Shown piece by piece: positions 17,742-26,004 of a stretch of DNA of 57,257 bases (its first letter is position 1; the number at the start of each line of letters is the position of its first letter). The notes under the pieces are model-generated. The model worked only from the letters and a program-made list of their open reading frames with translations. It was not told the origin of the DNA and ran no database searches. The position numbers and the translations under genes are program-made. The stretch lies in NCBI GenBank assembly GCA_964576255.1, contig CAZNUK010000005.1, forward strand, positions 1 through 57,257, in the 5' to 3' direction. The stretch comes from Eshraghiella sp964576255 (GTDB lineage: Bacteria > Bacillota > Clostridia > Lachnospirales > Lachnospiraceae).

Positions 17742-18497
17742 ATGGTTAGAATTATTATGCATGGCTGCAACGGTAAAATGGGTCAGGTTATCACAGGAAT
17801 TGTTAATTCTGATGATAATGCCGAAATCGTTGCAGGAATAGATATTTTCGATGGAATCCAGAATACATATCCTGTTTTTTCTTCAATTGATCAGTGTGAT
17901 GTGGAAGCGGATGTAATTATTGATTTTGCCGCTGCCAAAGCAGTTGATGCATTACTGGATTATAGCGTTAATAAGCAAATTCCAGTTGTTCTGTGCACTA
18001 CAGGACTTAGCGAGGAGCAGCTTAATAAGGTTAATGAATGCTCTAAGAAGGTGGCAATATTAAAATCTGCCAATATGTCCCTTGGTATTAATACACTTTT
18101 TAAGGTGTTAACAGCGATTTCACCACTTCTTAGTGAAGCCGGTTTTGACATTGAAATCGTTGAAAAGCATCATCACCTTAAGGTGGATGCCCCAAGTGGA
18201 ACAGCCCTTGCTCTTGCAGATGTAATTAATGACAGCTTAAAAGAGAAATACAATTACAAATTTGACCGTTCACCGGACAGAATAAAAAGACCGAAGAATG
18301 AAATCGGAATTAGTGCTGTTCGTGGCGGAACAATTGTAGGAGAGCATGAAGTTATTTTTGCCGGGGAGGATGAAGTAATCGAAGTTAAGCATACAGCTTA
18401 CTCAAAAGCAGTTTTTGCCAAGGGTGCAGTTGAAGCTGCCAAATTCTTAAAAGGCAAAGAACCTGGTCTTTATACAATGAAAGAAGTAATTGATTAA
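17742..18497 (+). CDS. dapB: 4-hydroxy-tetrahydrodipicolinate reductase
   Basis: 251-aa NAD(P)H-dependent reductase for the second step of the diaminopimelate pathway. The N-terminal dinucleotide motif is HGCNGKMGQ (residues 7-15), and the substrate-binding signature is EKHHHLKVDAPSGTA with His143-145 and Lys147. The length matches the family. ATG 17742 follows AGAAAGAAGG. It is cotranscribed with dapA and is followed by a strong terminator. Confidence 0.98.
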   Translation: MVRIIMHGCNGKMGQVITGIVNSDDNAEIVAGIDIFDGIQNTYPVFSSIDQCDVEADVIIDFAAAKAVDALLDYSVNKQIPVVLCTTGLSEEQLNKVNECSKKVAILKSANMSLGINTLFKVLTAISPLLSEAGFDIEIVEKHHHLKVDAPSGTALALADVINDSLKEKYNYKFDRSPDRIKRPKNEIGISAVRGGTIVGEHEVIFAGEDEVIEVKHTAYSKAVFAKGAVEAAKFLKGKEPGLYTMKEVID

Positions 18498-18525
18498 TAA
18501 TTTTTGCAATTTATGCAAACAATAA

Positions 18526-18565
18526 GGATATGAGCACTACGTAAAGTGCTTATATCCTATTTTTG
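18526..18565 (+). terminator. Terminator after dapB
   Basis: A 14-bp stem (18526-18539 with 18546-18559, one G-U pair), loop ACGTAA, followed by ATTTTTG. Confidence 0.9.
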
Positions 18566-18582
18566 TATAAGGAGATAAGATT

Positions 18583-18894
18583 ATGAGAAAATTAAGACCA
18601 TTATTATTCTGTCTTACTTTGGCTCTTTGTGCCCTTTGCCTTGGAGGTTGTACAAGAGACAAAAATGACGGGAGTGGTGAATCTGCAACTAGTACAACAG
18701 AAACAAGAGACAATAACAGAGAAACCGATAATACAAGAGAAACAGATAATACAAGAGAAACACAGAACAATAGCGAAAGTGATAATAACAGAGAGGACAA
18801 CACAGAGTCTTCAAGTGGTGTTATGGAAGGAATCGGCGACAATTTAGAGACCATGGTTGATGATGCAGCTACTGTACTTGACCCTAACAGATAG
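18583..18894 (+). CDS. Small low-complexity lipoprotein
   Basis: 103 aa. The signal peptide ends in a lipobox (CLGGC, Cys near residue 23). Most of the mature chain is a hydrophilic repeat of Asn, Arg, Glu, Thr and Asp (variants of DNTRET), then a short C-terminal segment, SSGVMEGIGDNLETMVDDAATVLDPNR. No enzymatic domain is visible. The repeat may act as an unstructured spacer at the cell surface, which is inference. It starts 18 nt after the dapB terminator with a good GGAGAT signal, so expression depends on read-through or an unseen promoter. Its own terminator follows. Confidence 0.75.
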   Translation: MRKLRPLLFCLTLALCALCLGGCTRDKNDGSGESATSTTETRDNNRETDNTRETDNTRETQNNSESDNNREDNTESSSGVMEGIGDNLETMVDDAATVLDPNR

Positions 18895-18904
18895 TTGCCA
18901 AAAA

Positions 18905-18958
18905 GAGCATTGCAAAACAGAAGTTAATTAGGCTTCTGTGGAGCAATGCTCCTTTTTT
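18905..18958. terminator. Terminator after the lipoprotein, possibly bidirectional
   Basis: Outer stem GAGCATTGC (18905-18913) with GCAATGCTC (18943-18951), an inner stem ACAGAAG / CTTCTGT, then CTTTTTT. The left flank AAAAA gives a T-run on the minus strand too, so it could also stop transcripts coming leftward through the repeat array. Confidence 0.85.
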
Positions 18959-19013
18959 AGTTAGTGAGGTTGGATTGTCGAGCTAAGCGGACGGCGAATG
19001 GGATGCAATGGCG

Positions 19014-20557
19014 GAGGAGGTCTCAGGGGCGAAAAGCAAGCCGTGAGACCTCCAATGCAGTCCTAGAGGAGGTCTCAGAAGCCAAAAGCAAGACGTGAGA
19101 CCTCCAACGCAGTCCTAGAGGAGGTCTCAGGAGCGAAAAGCAAGTTGTGAGACCTCCAATGCAGTCCTAGAGGAGGTCTCAGGAGTCAAAGATAAGCAGT
19201 GAGACCTCCAATGCAGTCATCGAGGAGGTCTCAGGAGTCAAAGATAAGCAGTGAGACCTCCGACGCAGTCATCGAGGAGGTCTCAGGAGCGAAAAGCAAG
19301 TTGTGAGACCTCCGCCGCAGTCATCGAGGAGGTCTCAGGGGCGAAAAGCAAGCAGTGAGACCTCCGACGCAGTCATCGAGGAGGTCTCAGGCGCGGAAAG
19401 CAAGCAGTGAGACCTCCAATGCAGTCCTAGAGGAGGTCTCAGGAGCGAAAAGCAAGCAGTGAGACCTCCAACGCAGTCCTAGAGGAGGTCTCAGAAGCCG
19501 AAAGCAAGCAGTGAGACCTCCGCCGCAGTCATCGAGGAGGTCTCAGNNNNNNNNNNNNNNNNNNNNNNNNNNNNNNNNNNNNNNNNNNNNNNNNNNNNNN
19601 NNNNNNNNNNNNNNNNNNNNNNNNNNNNNNNNNNNNNNNNNNNNNNGAGGAGGTCTCAGGGGCGAAAAGCAAGCAGTGAGACCTCCAACGCAGTCAACGA
19701 GGAGGTCTCAGGAGCGAAAAGCAAGCAGTGAGACCTCCAATGCAGTCGCAGAGGAGGTCTCAGGGGCGAAAAGCAAGCAGTGAGACCTCCAACGCAGTCA
19801 ACGAGGAGGTCTCAGGAGCGAAAAGCAAGCAGTGAGACCACCAATGCAGTCCTAGAGGAGGTCTCAGAAGCCGAAAGCAAGGCGAGAGACCTCCAACGTA
19901 GTCAACGAGGAGGTCTCAGGAGCGAAAAGCAAGTTGTGAGACCACCAATGCAGTCCTAGAGGAGGTCTCAGGAGCGAAAAGCAAGGCGTGAGACCTCCAA
20001 CGTAGCCACAGAGGAGGTCTCAGAAGCCGAAAGCAAGCAGTGAGACCTCCAATGCAGTCCTAGAGGAGGTCTCAGGAGCGAAAAGCAAGCAGTGAGACCT
20101 CCGCCGCAGTCCTAGAGGAGGTCTCAGGGGCCGAAAGCAAGCAGTGAGACCTCCGCCGCAGTCCTAGAGGAGGTCTCAGGAGCGAAAAGCAAGGCGAGAG
20201 ACCTCCAATGCAGTCGCAGAGGAGGTCTCAGGAGCGGAAAGCAAGCAGTGAGACCTCCAATGCAGTCAACGAGGAGGTCTCAGGAGCGAAAAGCAAGGCG
20301 AGAGACCTCCAACGTAGTCAACGAGGAGGTCTCAGAAGCCGAAAGCAAGCAGTGAGACCTCCGCCGCAGTCATCGAGGAGGTCTCAGGCGCGGAAAGCAA
20401 GCAGTGAGACCTCCAACGCAGTCCTAGAGGAGGTCTCAGGCGCCGAAAGCAAGCAGTGAGACCTCCGTCGTAGCCACAGAGGAGGTCTCAGAAGCCGAAA
20501 GCAAGCAGTGAGACCTCCAATGCAGTCGCAGAGGAGGTCTCAGAAGCCAAAAGCAAG
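19014..20557 (+). repeat. Tandem array of a 52-bp hairpin unit (array 1)
   Basis: About 27 full units of 52 bp plus one cut by the assembly gap and a truncated last one. Each unit is GA, left arm GGAGGTCTCA, an 18-nt loop, right arm TGAGACCTCC, and a 12-nt spacer. Loop types vary (for example ggagcgaaaagcaagcag, gaagccgaaagcaagcag, ggagtcaaagataagcag), and so do spacers (aatgcagtccta, aacgcagtcaac, gccgcagtcatc, aatgcagtcgca, aacgtagccaca); they occur in many combinations. The left arm is invariant; the right arm shows AGAGACC in three units and a CACC ending in two. The unit length is not a multiple of three and TGA recurs, so it is not coding. It fills the gap between the lipoprotein terminator and the GH53 stop codon. 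Confidence 0.95.
19547..19646. other. Assembly gap of 100 Ns inside the repeat array
   Basis: Exactly 100 Ns replace sequence within a 52-bp unit. A round number like this usually marks a gap of unknown size, so the true number of repeat units is not known. Confidence 0.97.
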
Positions 20558-20578
20558 TAATTGTTCGCTTTATTACGT

Positions 20579-22597
20579 TTATTCTACTGGTGCAAGTACA
20601 AAATCATCAAGATTTCCCCATCCACCTGAAGAAGTAATAACATGTGCTCCAACTGTGATTGTTCCATCAGTTGTGGTGATTTCTGCAATTATTGGAGTTG
20701 TCTGTTCCTGCCAGTCTGTAATAGAAGCAGGAGAAGTGTAAGTCTGACCATCAGCTACAGCATAAATTGAGATGTCCTGTGAAGTACATCCACCGCCGTG
20801 AAGTGTGAGGTAGAACTTATATGTTCCAGGGTTAAGTCCAGTAATGGTCTGTTCAATTGTACAGTCAACACCTTCGCTTGAAGCACTATAGAAGTGGAAG
20901 GAGTGAGAACCGGATACAGCATCAGACTGTTTATCAATAATGTAGTATTCATCAGTTGCACCATTAACATCTGTCATAATCCACATTGAAGTATCTTCAC
21001 CTTCAAAATCAGAATTCTCAACATAGTTCAAATCCTTAATACTAAGAAGTCCTTTAACTGAGTATTCAGTTTCTTCATAAGTTGCAGTACCTGTAAGGTT
21101 ATATGTGGTTACTGCACTTGTATCAAATTCTGTCTCATTCCATATAACAGGAATATTTACAGTGGAACCATCATTCATAATTGCTTCAATAGTTTCAGGA
21201 AGTACAACCTCTTCCTTAAGACGGAATTCCACATTAGTAACAGGAATATAATCAAGAGCTACATCGGTAGTTGCACCCGATTTAAGGAAACGGAAGGTAC
21301 TTAAGGATGCAAGCGGATGTCCCTCAAAATCAAATAATGCCTGATTATCCCATGAGCATCCGCCGTAGTACACACCTGCATCATCAGGGTCATATTGTGT
21401 TGCGAAGCTTGAAGCCCATCCGGAACCATTTTCTTCCCAGATTGCTAACTGCTCTTCATATGTATCACCAGGAACAGGAAGCCAAGCTGGTTCCCAGTAA
21501 CAGATACCGATACCTGCTTCACCAACTGCTGTTACAGCGGCAGCAATATCACGGATACAGTTTGCCTGTCCCTGAACAGAAGCTGCATAAGGCCAAGCAC
21601 AGTTAGTTTCTTCTGAAATAGAGTTAGCAAAATTATCGCCATTTTCTAAGGTGTATGCGTATGAGAATTCAGCAACCATAACCTTCTTGTCATATTTATC
21701 AGCTATTTCAGATAGAACGTTAGTAAGGTTTTCAAGGGTTCCATGCCATACAGGGTAGTATGAGGAAGCAAAAATATCATAGTCAACCTTGTATTCATTC
21801 ATCATACGGGCAAATTTCTGATAGTTAGAAGTATTCTCAGGATTGGTAAAATGTACTGCAATCATAACGTCCTGATTGTACTGGGTAGCAAGCTCTCTGA
21901 TAGCTCTTGAACCTGCGTTCATAAGAGTTGCCATTGCACTCCATTTGGTTTCACCACATAAGCCAGTGGTTGTTTCATTACCAACCTGCACGATGTTTAC
22001 TTCGATGCCTGCATCAAAGACTTTTTTCATTGACTCGTAGGTGTAGTCATATACAGCCTGTTCTTTTTCTTCAAGAGTCATATCTGCCCATGCTTTTGGC
22101 ACCATCTGCTTGGCTGGGTCAGCCCAGAAATCAGAGTAGTGGAAGTCAATCATAGTCTTCATTCCGTATTTAGTTGCTCTTTTTCCAATTTCGATGGCAG
22201 TATCGATGTCGTTGTTACCACCGCCATAACCTTTGCCATTTTCATCAAATGGGTCATTCCACACACGAATACGAATTGTGTTAACACCATTCTCGGCAAG
22301 AGTGAGTAATAAATCCTGTTCTTCGCCGGCATTATTGTAATATTTTACTCCACTCTTTTCCTCTGAAATCAAGCTGGATACGTCACAGCCAATGATGAAA
22401 TCATCAGTGATGCCTTCAACAGGTGTAACAAAAATCCCGGATGCACTATCATCAAGAGTCACATCTACTTTTTCAATAGTAGCAGCTGTTGGAGCCTCAG
22501 TTGTGCCCTCTTCATTGCCGGTTGTGGAGCTGTTCTGATTACAGCCACCAAATACCATAACTCCTGCAAGAAGAAGTAATAAAAGTTTCTTTTTCAT
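20579..22597 (-). CDS. Secreted endo-beta-1,4-galactanase (GH53) lipoprotein
   Basis: 672 aa. A lipobox (VFGGC, Cys19) and a T/E-rich linker anchor it outside. GH53 catalytic domain at about residues 66-440: VNTIRIRVWNDPF, IDFHYSDFWADPAKQ, acid/base Glu208 in VQVGNETTTG, nucleophile Glu310 in VMVAEFSYAY, and YWEPAWLPVPG. A Big4-type Ig module (about 455-520) and a C-terminal beta-sandwich (about 525-672; NSDFEGEDTSMW, ending WGNLDDFVLAPVE) that looks like a galactan-binding CBM follow. It would cut beta-1,4-galactan side chains of pectin into oligosaccharides at the cell surface. It is second in an operon, 4 nt after the GH42 gene. No terminator is seen before array 1, which begins 21 nt past its stop. 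Confidence 0.93.
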   Translation of the reverse strand: MKKKLLLLLLAGVMVFGGCNQNSSTTGNEEGTTEAPTAATIEKVDVTLDDSASGIFVTPVEGITDDFIIGCDVSSLISEEKSGVKYYNNAGEEQDLLLTLAENGVNTIRIRVWNDPFDENGKGYGGGNNDIDTAIEIGKRATKYGMKTMIDFHYSDFWADPAKQMVPKAWADMTLEEKEQAVYDYTYESMKKVFDAGIEVNIVQVGNETTTGLCGETKWSAMATLMNAGSRAIRELATQYNQDVMIAVHFTNPENTSNYQKFARMMNEYKVDYDIFASSYYPVWHGTLENLTNVLSEIADKYDKKVMVAEFSYAYTLENGDNFANSISEETNCAWPYAASVQGQANCIRDIAAAVTAVGEAGIGICYWEPAWLPVPGDTYEEQLAIWEENGSGWASSFATQYDPDDAGVYYGGCSWDNQALFDFEGHPLASLSTFRFLKSGATTDVALDYIPVTNVEFRLKEEVVLPETIEAIMNDGSTVNIPVIWNETEFDTSAVTTYNLTGTATYEETEYSVKGLLSIKDLNYVENSDFEGEDTSMWIMTDVNGATDEYYIIDKQSDAVSGSHSFHFYSASSEGVDCTIEQTITGLNPGTYKFYLTLHGGGCTSQDISIYAVADGQTYTSPASITDWQEQTTPIIAEITTTDGTITVGAHVITSSGGWGNLDDFVLAPVE

Positions 22598-22601
22598 TGC
22601 T

Positions 22602-24593
22602 TTATACCTCCTGTATTTTAAGATTCCAAGGTTCGATTTCTATGATATCATCCCTGGTAATTGTGTTACCTGAAAGCAGCTCAACACCGGTGTATTTTGC
22701 TGTTGATGTAACTGTGGAGTCGGAGTAGTTCAGGTAAAAAATAACTTCGTGACCTAGAGAGTTGATTCCCTTTTTGATAATTAATGGGAATTTCTCTGCC
22801 GGAGCCTCAATATCTGCCTCATTACACAAGTAAAGAAGCAGTTTAGAAAGGCTTTGGCTGTCAAAATGACAACCTATATATGTTGCAACACCACTCTCGT
22901 AAGAGTTGGAGGTTACAGCCGCATAATCCTTGTATGCCGGATGGTCATATCCTGCAAGTGTTTTGGCACCCATTGGAATTAGTAACTCCATAAAATCAGA
23001 AACAGATGCATTATCTGCCCCAAAAGCAGTGTTACCAAGCTTCACTTCATTACAGGTGAACTGGTCATAGGTCATTCCAAAACAATCCGCCATAAGATGT
23101 GGCTGGTCGTCATGATGAATTTTAAGGTATTTATCAGCAAAGGCACTCTTAAAGGTCATTACAAGATGTCCGCCGTTAGCTGTATATTCCTTAAGATTAA
23201 TAAGACTTTCATCTGTTGCGCTGTACATGGCAGGAACTATTATCATCTTATAAGAGGCAAGTCGTTCCTTAGTAGAATTCTGAGGAATAATATCACATTC
23301 CAAATTGTTGCGATACAGCGCCTCATATACCCAGCGCAAAATATTGTTATATCTAAAATCCTTATTAATAGGAAATTCATCCAGTCCTGTAAGAGATTCG
23401 TTATCAACCATAATAGCAATGTCACATTTTTTCTGAAGATTGTTAATGGAAGAACCAATTCTGTCAAATTCTTCACCGATTATCTTAGCTTCCCTGTAGG
23501 TGGCATTTTCCTTAAGATTATGGCTTAAAACACCTTTCCAGTAGCTTTCGATTGCATTGTGGATGGAGTGCCAGTGCCAGTACATTACACTGTTGGCACC
23601 GGAGGAAATGTGGCTGTATGCCTGAAGTCTTAACTGTCCCGGATAAGGTAGCCATCCCATATTTCCCTGAGCCTGTGTTTCTAAAACAAGGTAGTTGGAA
23701 TTAAGAAGGGAGCGCATCAGGCTTCCGCCAAACGCAATTTCGTATCCTGTAAGCTTATCGGCAGTAGGGTGGTAAATATCCGTTCCCGCAACTGTCAGAT
23801 ACTGTGCTGCATCATATTGGTTAACAACCGGCTTCATACCACTTGAAACACCGGTCCAGAAATAATCAAAATTATGTGTGATAAACTGTCTGTCTTCTTT
23901 GTATTCGTTAATAATAGAGACCTGCCAGTTAAAATAATCAGTAACCAGCTTGCGCTGATATTTCTTAAATTCTCCGGAGAGACTGCCATTAATGGTTCCC
24001 CTTACATCAGGAAAATCCTCCCAGTTATCAACTCTGTTACTCCAGTAATTAAGTCCAAATTCGTGGTTAAAAGCTTTGATGTCAGGAAATTTATCTTGTA
24101 AATATTTCACAAAAGCTTTTTGAACATTAGGACCGCTTGTATCATTGGCAGTGGTTTCATTGTCCACCTGATAGCCTATTACATTAGGATGGTGACAAAC
24201 CTCCTCCATAAGCTTTCTAATAATTCGCTCTGCGTGGAACAAAAATCCTTCATGAGTTATATCCATATTCTGTCTGCCACCGTATATTCCCGGCCCGTCA
24301 TGGGTAATGGCGAGAATGTCAGGATATTTTTTGGCAAGCCATGCAGGAATAGCATAAGTAGGAGTTCCTACTATTACATTAATTCCATGACGATTTGCTG
24401 CATTCAACATTCTGTGAAGATGGGTAAAATCAAAAACACCATCCGCCGGTTCCCAGGTACTCCAGGTGGATTCTGCAATACGAATTGTATTCATTCCTGC
24501 AGCTTTCATCATAGACATATCTTCGTCGATACGGTCATAGGGCATATATTCGTCATAATACGCAGCCCCGAAAAAAAGCTTATCTGTCTTCAT
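22602..24593 (-). CDS. Beta-galactosidase, glycoside hydrolase family 42
   Basis: 663-aa protein without signal peptide, so presumably cytosolic; it releases galactose from imported galacto-oligosaccharides. The GH42 barrel is clear: FGAAYYDEYMP at the start, TIRIAESTWSTWEP, acid/base Glu146 in GYQVDNETTAND, nucleophile Glu305 in YLVLETQAQGN. The trimerisation and C-terminal beta domains follow (YKMIIVPAMYSATDESLINLKEY onward). The start ATG at 24593 follows TAGGAGG on the minus strand. It is the first gene of the operon with the secreted galactanase, under a promoter overlapped by a LacI-type operator. Confidence 0.95.
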   Translation of the reverse strand: MKTDKLFFGAAYYDEYMPYDRIDEDMSMMKAAGMNTIRIAESTWSTWEPADGVFDFTHLHRMLNAANRHGINVIVGTPTYAIPAWLAKKYPDILAITHDGPGIYGGRQNMDITHEGFLFHAERIIRKLMEEVCHHPNVIGYQVDNETTANDTSGPNVQKAFVKYLQDKFPDIKAFNHEFGLNYWSNRVDNWEDFPDVRGTINGSLSGEFKKYQRKLVTDYFNWQVSIINEYKEDRQFITHNFDYFWTGVSSGMKPVVNQYDAAQYLTVAGTDIYHPTADKLTGYEIAFGGSLMRSLLNSNYLVLETQAQGNMGWLPYPGQLRLQAYSHISSGANSVMYWHWHSIHNAIESYWKGVLSHNLKENATYREAKIIGEEFDRIGSSINNLQKKCDIAIMVDNESLTGLDEFPINKDFRYNNILRWVYEALYRNNLECDIIPQNSTKERLASYKMIIVPAMYSATDESLINLKEYTANGGHLVMTFKSAFADKYLKIHHDDQPHLMADCFGMTYDQFTCNEVKLGNTAFGADNASVSDFMELLIPMGAKTLAGYDHPAYKDYAAVTSNSYESGVATYIGCHFDSQSLSKLLLYLCNEADIEAPAEKFPLIIKKGINSLGHEVIFYLNYSDSTVTSTAKYTGVELLSGNTITRDDIIEIEPWNLKIQEV

Positions 24594-24662
24594 ATTATTG
24601 GCCTCCTAAAAAATGAAAAAACATATTGACCATTGTGCAAAAAGTTGTTATTATTAGCTTAT

Positions 24663-24680
24663 AGAACAACCGGTTGCACA
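24663..24680. promoter_or_regulatory. LacI-family operator at the GH42 promoter
   Basis: AGAACAACCGGTTGCACA, centred on the perfect palindrome CAACCGGTTG (24667-24676). The same 18 bases occur at 25902-25919 before the other arm of the locus. It lies just downstream of the -10 box of the leftward promoter, where a bound repressor would block initiation. Confidence 0.85.
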
Positions 24681-24683
24681 TTC

Positions 24684-24712
24684 ATTATAACACAGTAAAA
24701 TTTTATGGTAAA
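24684..24712 (-). promoter_or_regulatory. Promoter of the GH42-GH53 operon
   Basis: On the minus strand a perfect TATAAT (24689-24684) lies 17 nt after a weak -35 (TTTACC, 24712-24707). The predicted start falls inside the adjacent operator. Confidence 0.6.
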
Positions 24713-24829
24713 GAGATAAATGTAAATTTGTTCAAAAATAATGTGTAATTTACGGGTTTCTTGTTTATTTTATACAAAAAATACGCTAAGATAGCAAAAT
24801 AGTTGCGCAAAAGAAGGGAATATCGTTTT

Positions 24830-25837
24830 ATGGAAGAAATTCAGAAAGAGAAAATAACAATCATTGATGTAGCAGAGGCTTTGGGAGTGTCTAAGACCAC
24901 CGTTTCAAGAGCCATCTCAGGAAAGGGAAGAATAGGAGCCGAGACAAGAGAGAAAGTGCTTCGTTATATTAATGAACATAATTATACTCCAAGTGCTATT
25001 GCCAAGGGTCTTGCCAAGTCCAAAACCTTTAATGTCAGCTGGGTTGTACCGGGAGATTATTCTATTGCAGAGCTTCCGTTTTTTCAGAATTGTCTTCTGG
25101 GAATTAGCGATATGGCTTCCGCTATGGAATATGACATTATTATATCCATGGTAAGTAATCAGGATATTTCCCAACTTAAAAGAGCTATAGCCAACCATAA
25201 GATTGATGGTGCTATTCTTAGTAGAACTCTTAAAAACGATATGGCTGCCATGTATCTTAAGGAAACAGGACTTCCTTTTGTAGCAATTGGTTTATCAGAA
25301 ATCGAAGATGTAATCCAGATAGATAATGATCATCTGGCTGGTTGTAGAGAACTTACATCCCTTCTCATTCTTAAAGGTTGCAAGAATATCGGCGTAATCG
25401 GTGGTAACAGTACCCATATGGTAACCCAGAAGCGTTTGTCCGGTTATATGGAAGGCTGCGAAGATGCAGGCAGTTCCCACAATATGGATATGATTTATCT
25501 TGACGTGGAAGGACAGAGCAGAACTGAAAAGGTTGTTGAAGAGCTTCTTGAAAAAAAGGCAGATTGTATTATCTGTATGGATGATTCTATTTGTGGTTAC
25601 GTACTTAATAAGTTGAAGCAGGATGGAATAAGAATTCCGGAAGATGTTAAACTGGCGTCCTTCTATGACAGCGCAATGCTTGATTTAAGCACGCCTGCAA
25701 TAACCACTCTTAAATTTGACGCAGTGGAGCTTGGACGGGAAACCTTTAAGCTTCTATATGAAATGATTGAAGACAGAGAGGTTAAGAAAAAGACCCTTTT
25801 AGGCTACGACATTGTGCTCAAAGAATCCACAAAATAA
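24830..25837 (+). CDS. LacI-family transcriptional regulator of the galactan locus
   Basis: 335 aa. The N-terminal helix-turn-helix is ITIIDVAEALGVSKTTVSRAISGKGRIGAETREKVLRYINEHNYTPS, followed by a periplasmic-binding-protein-like effector domain (from WVVPGDYSIAE to the C-terminus, with KGCKNIGVIGG and CIICMDDSICGYVLNKL). ATG 24830 lies 10 nt after AGAAGGGA; a TTG at 24803 is less likely. It sits between the two operator-bearing promoters and should repress both until a galactan-derived sugar binds. A palindrome, TTGCGCAA (24803-24810), shares GTTGCRCA with the operators and might serve autoregulation; that is speculation. Confidence 0.93.
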   Translation: MEEIQKEKITIIDVAEALGVSKTTVSRAISGKGRIGAETREKVLRYINEHNYTPSAIAKGLAKSKTFNVSWVVPGDYSIAELPFFQNCLLGISDMASAMEYDIIISMVSNQDISQLKRAIANHKIDGAILSRTLKNDMAAMYLKETGLPFVAIGLSEIEDVIQIDNDHLAGCRELTSLLILKGCKNIGVIGGNSTHMVTQKRLSGYMEGCEDAGSSHNMDMIYLDVEGQSRTEKVVEELLEKKADCIICMDDSICGYVLNKLKQDGIRIPEDVKLASFYDSAMLDLSTPAITTLKFDAVELGRETFKLLYEMIEDREVKKKTLLGYDIVLKESTK

Positions 25838-25864
25838 ATTTTTAAAAAATTTTAAAAATACCTA

Positions 25865-25919
25865 TTGACAACCCTGCTAACAGGTGTTACTATCGAATTA
25901 CAGAACAACCGGTTGCACA
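25865..25919 (+). promoter_or_regulatory. Promoter and LacI-type operator before the 611-aa gene
   Basis: TTGACA (25865-25870) and TACTAT (25888-25893) are spaced by 17 nt. The operator AGAACAACCGGTTGCACA (25902-25919) covers the likely start site. A further inverted repeat, TGGGAA/TTCCCA (25940-25955), lies in the leader; its role is unknown. Confidence 0.8.
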
Positions 25920-26004
25920 CAAGCAAACATCGTAATTTTTGGGAATTGTTTCCCACGGCTTATGCAACTCAAAATAAAATATATATACAAGGAGAAGAGT
26001 AAAT

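Noticed and set aside
19014..20557. CRISPR array
   Set aside because: The interior and spacer segments are short, repetitive and shared between units rather than unique, and no cas genes are nearby.
19511..20741. Proteins encoded across the repeat array
   Set aside because: The 52-bp unit shifts frame each time and TGA recurs; the open stretches are by-products of the repeat.
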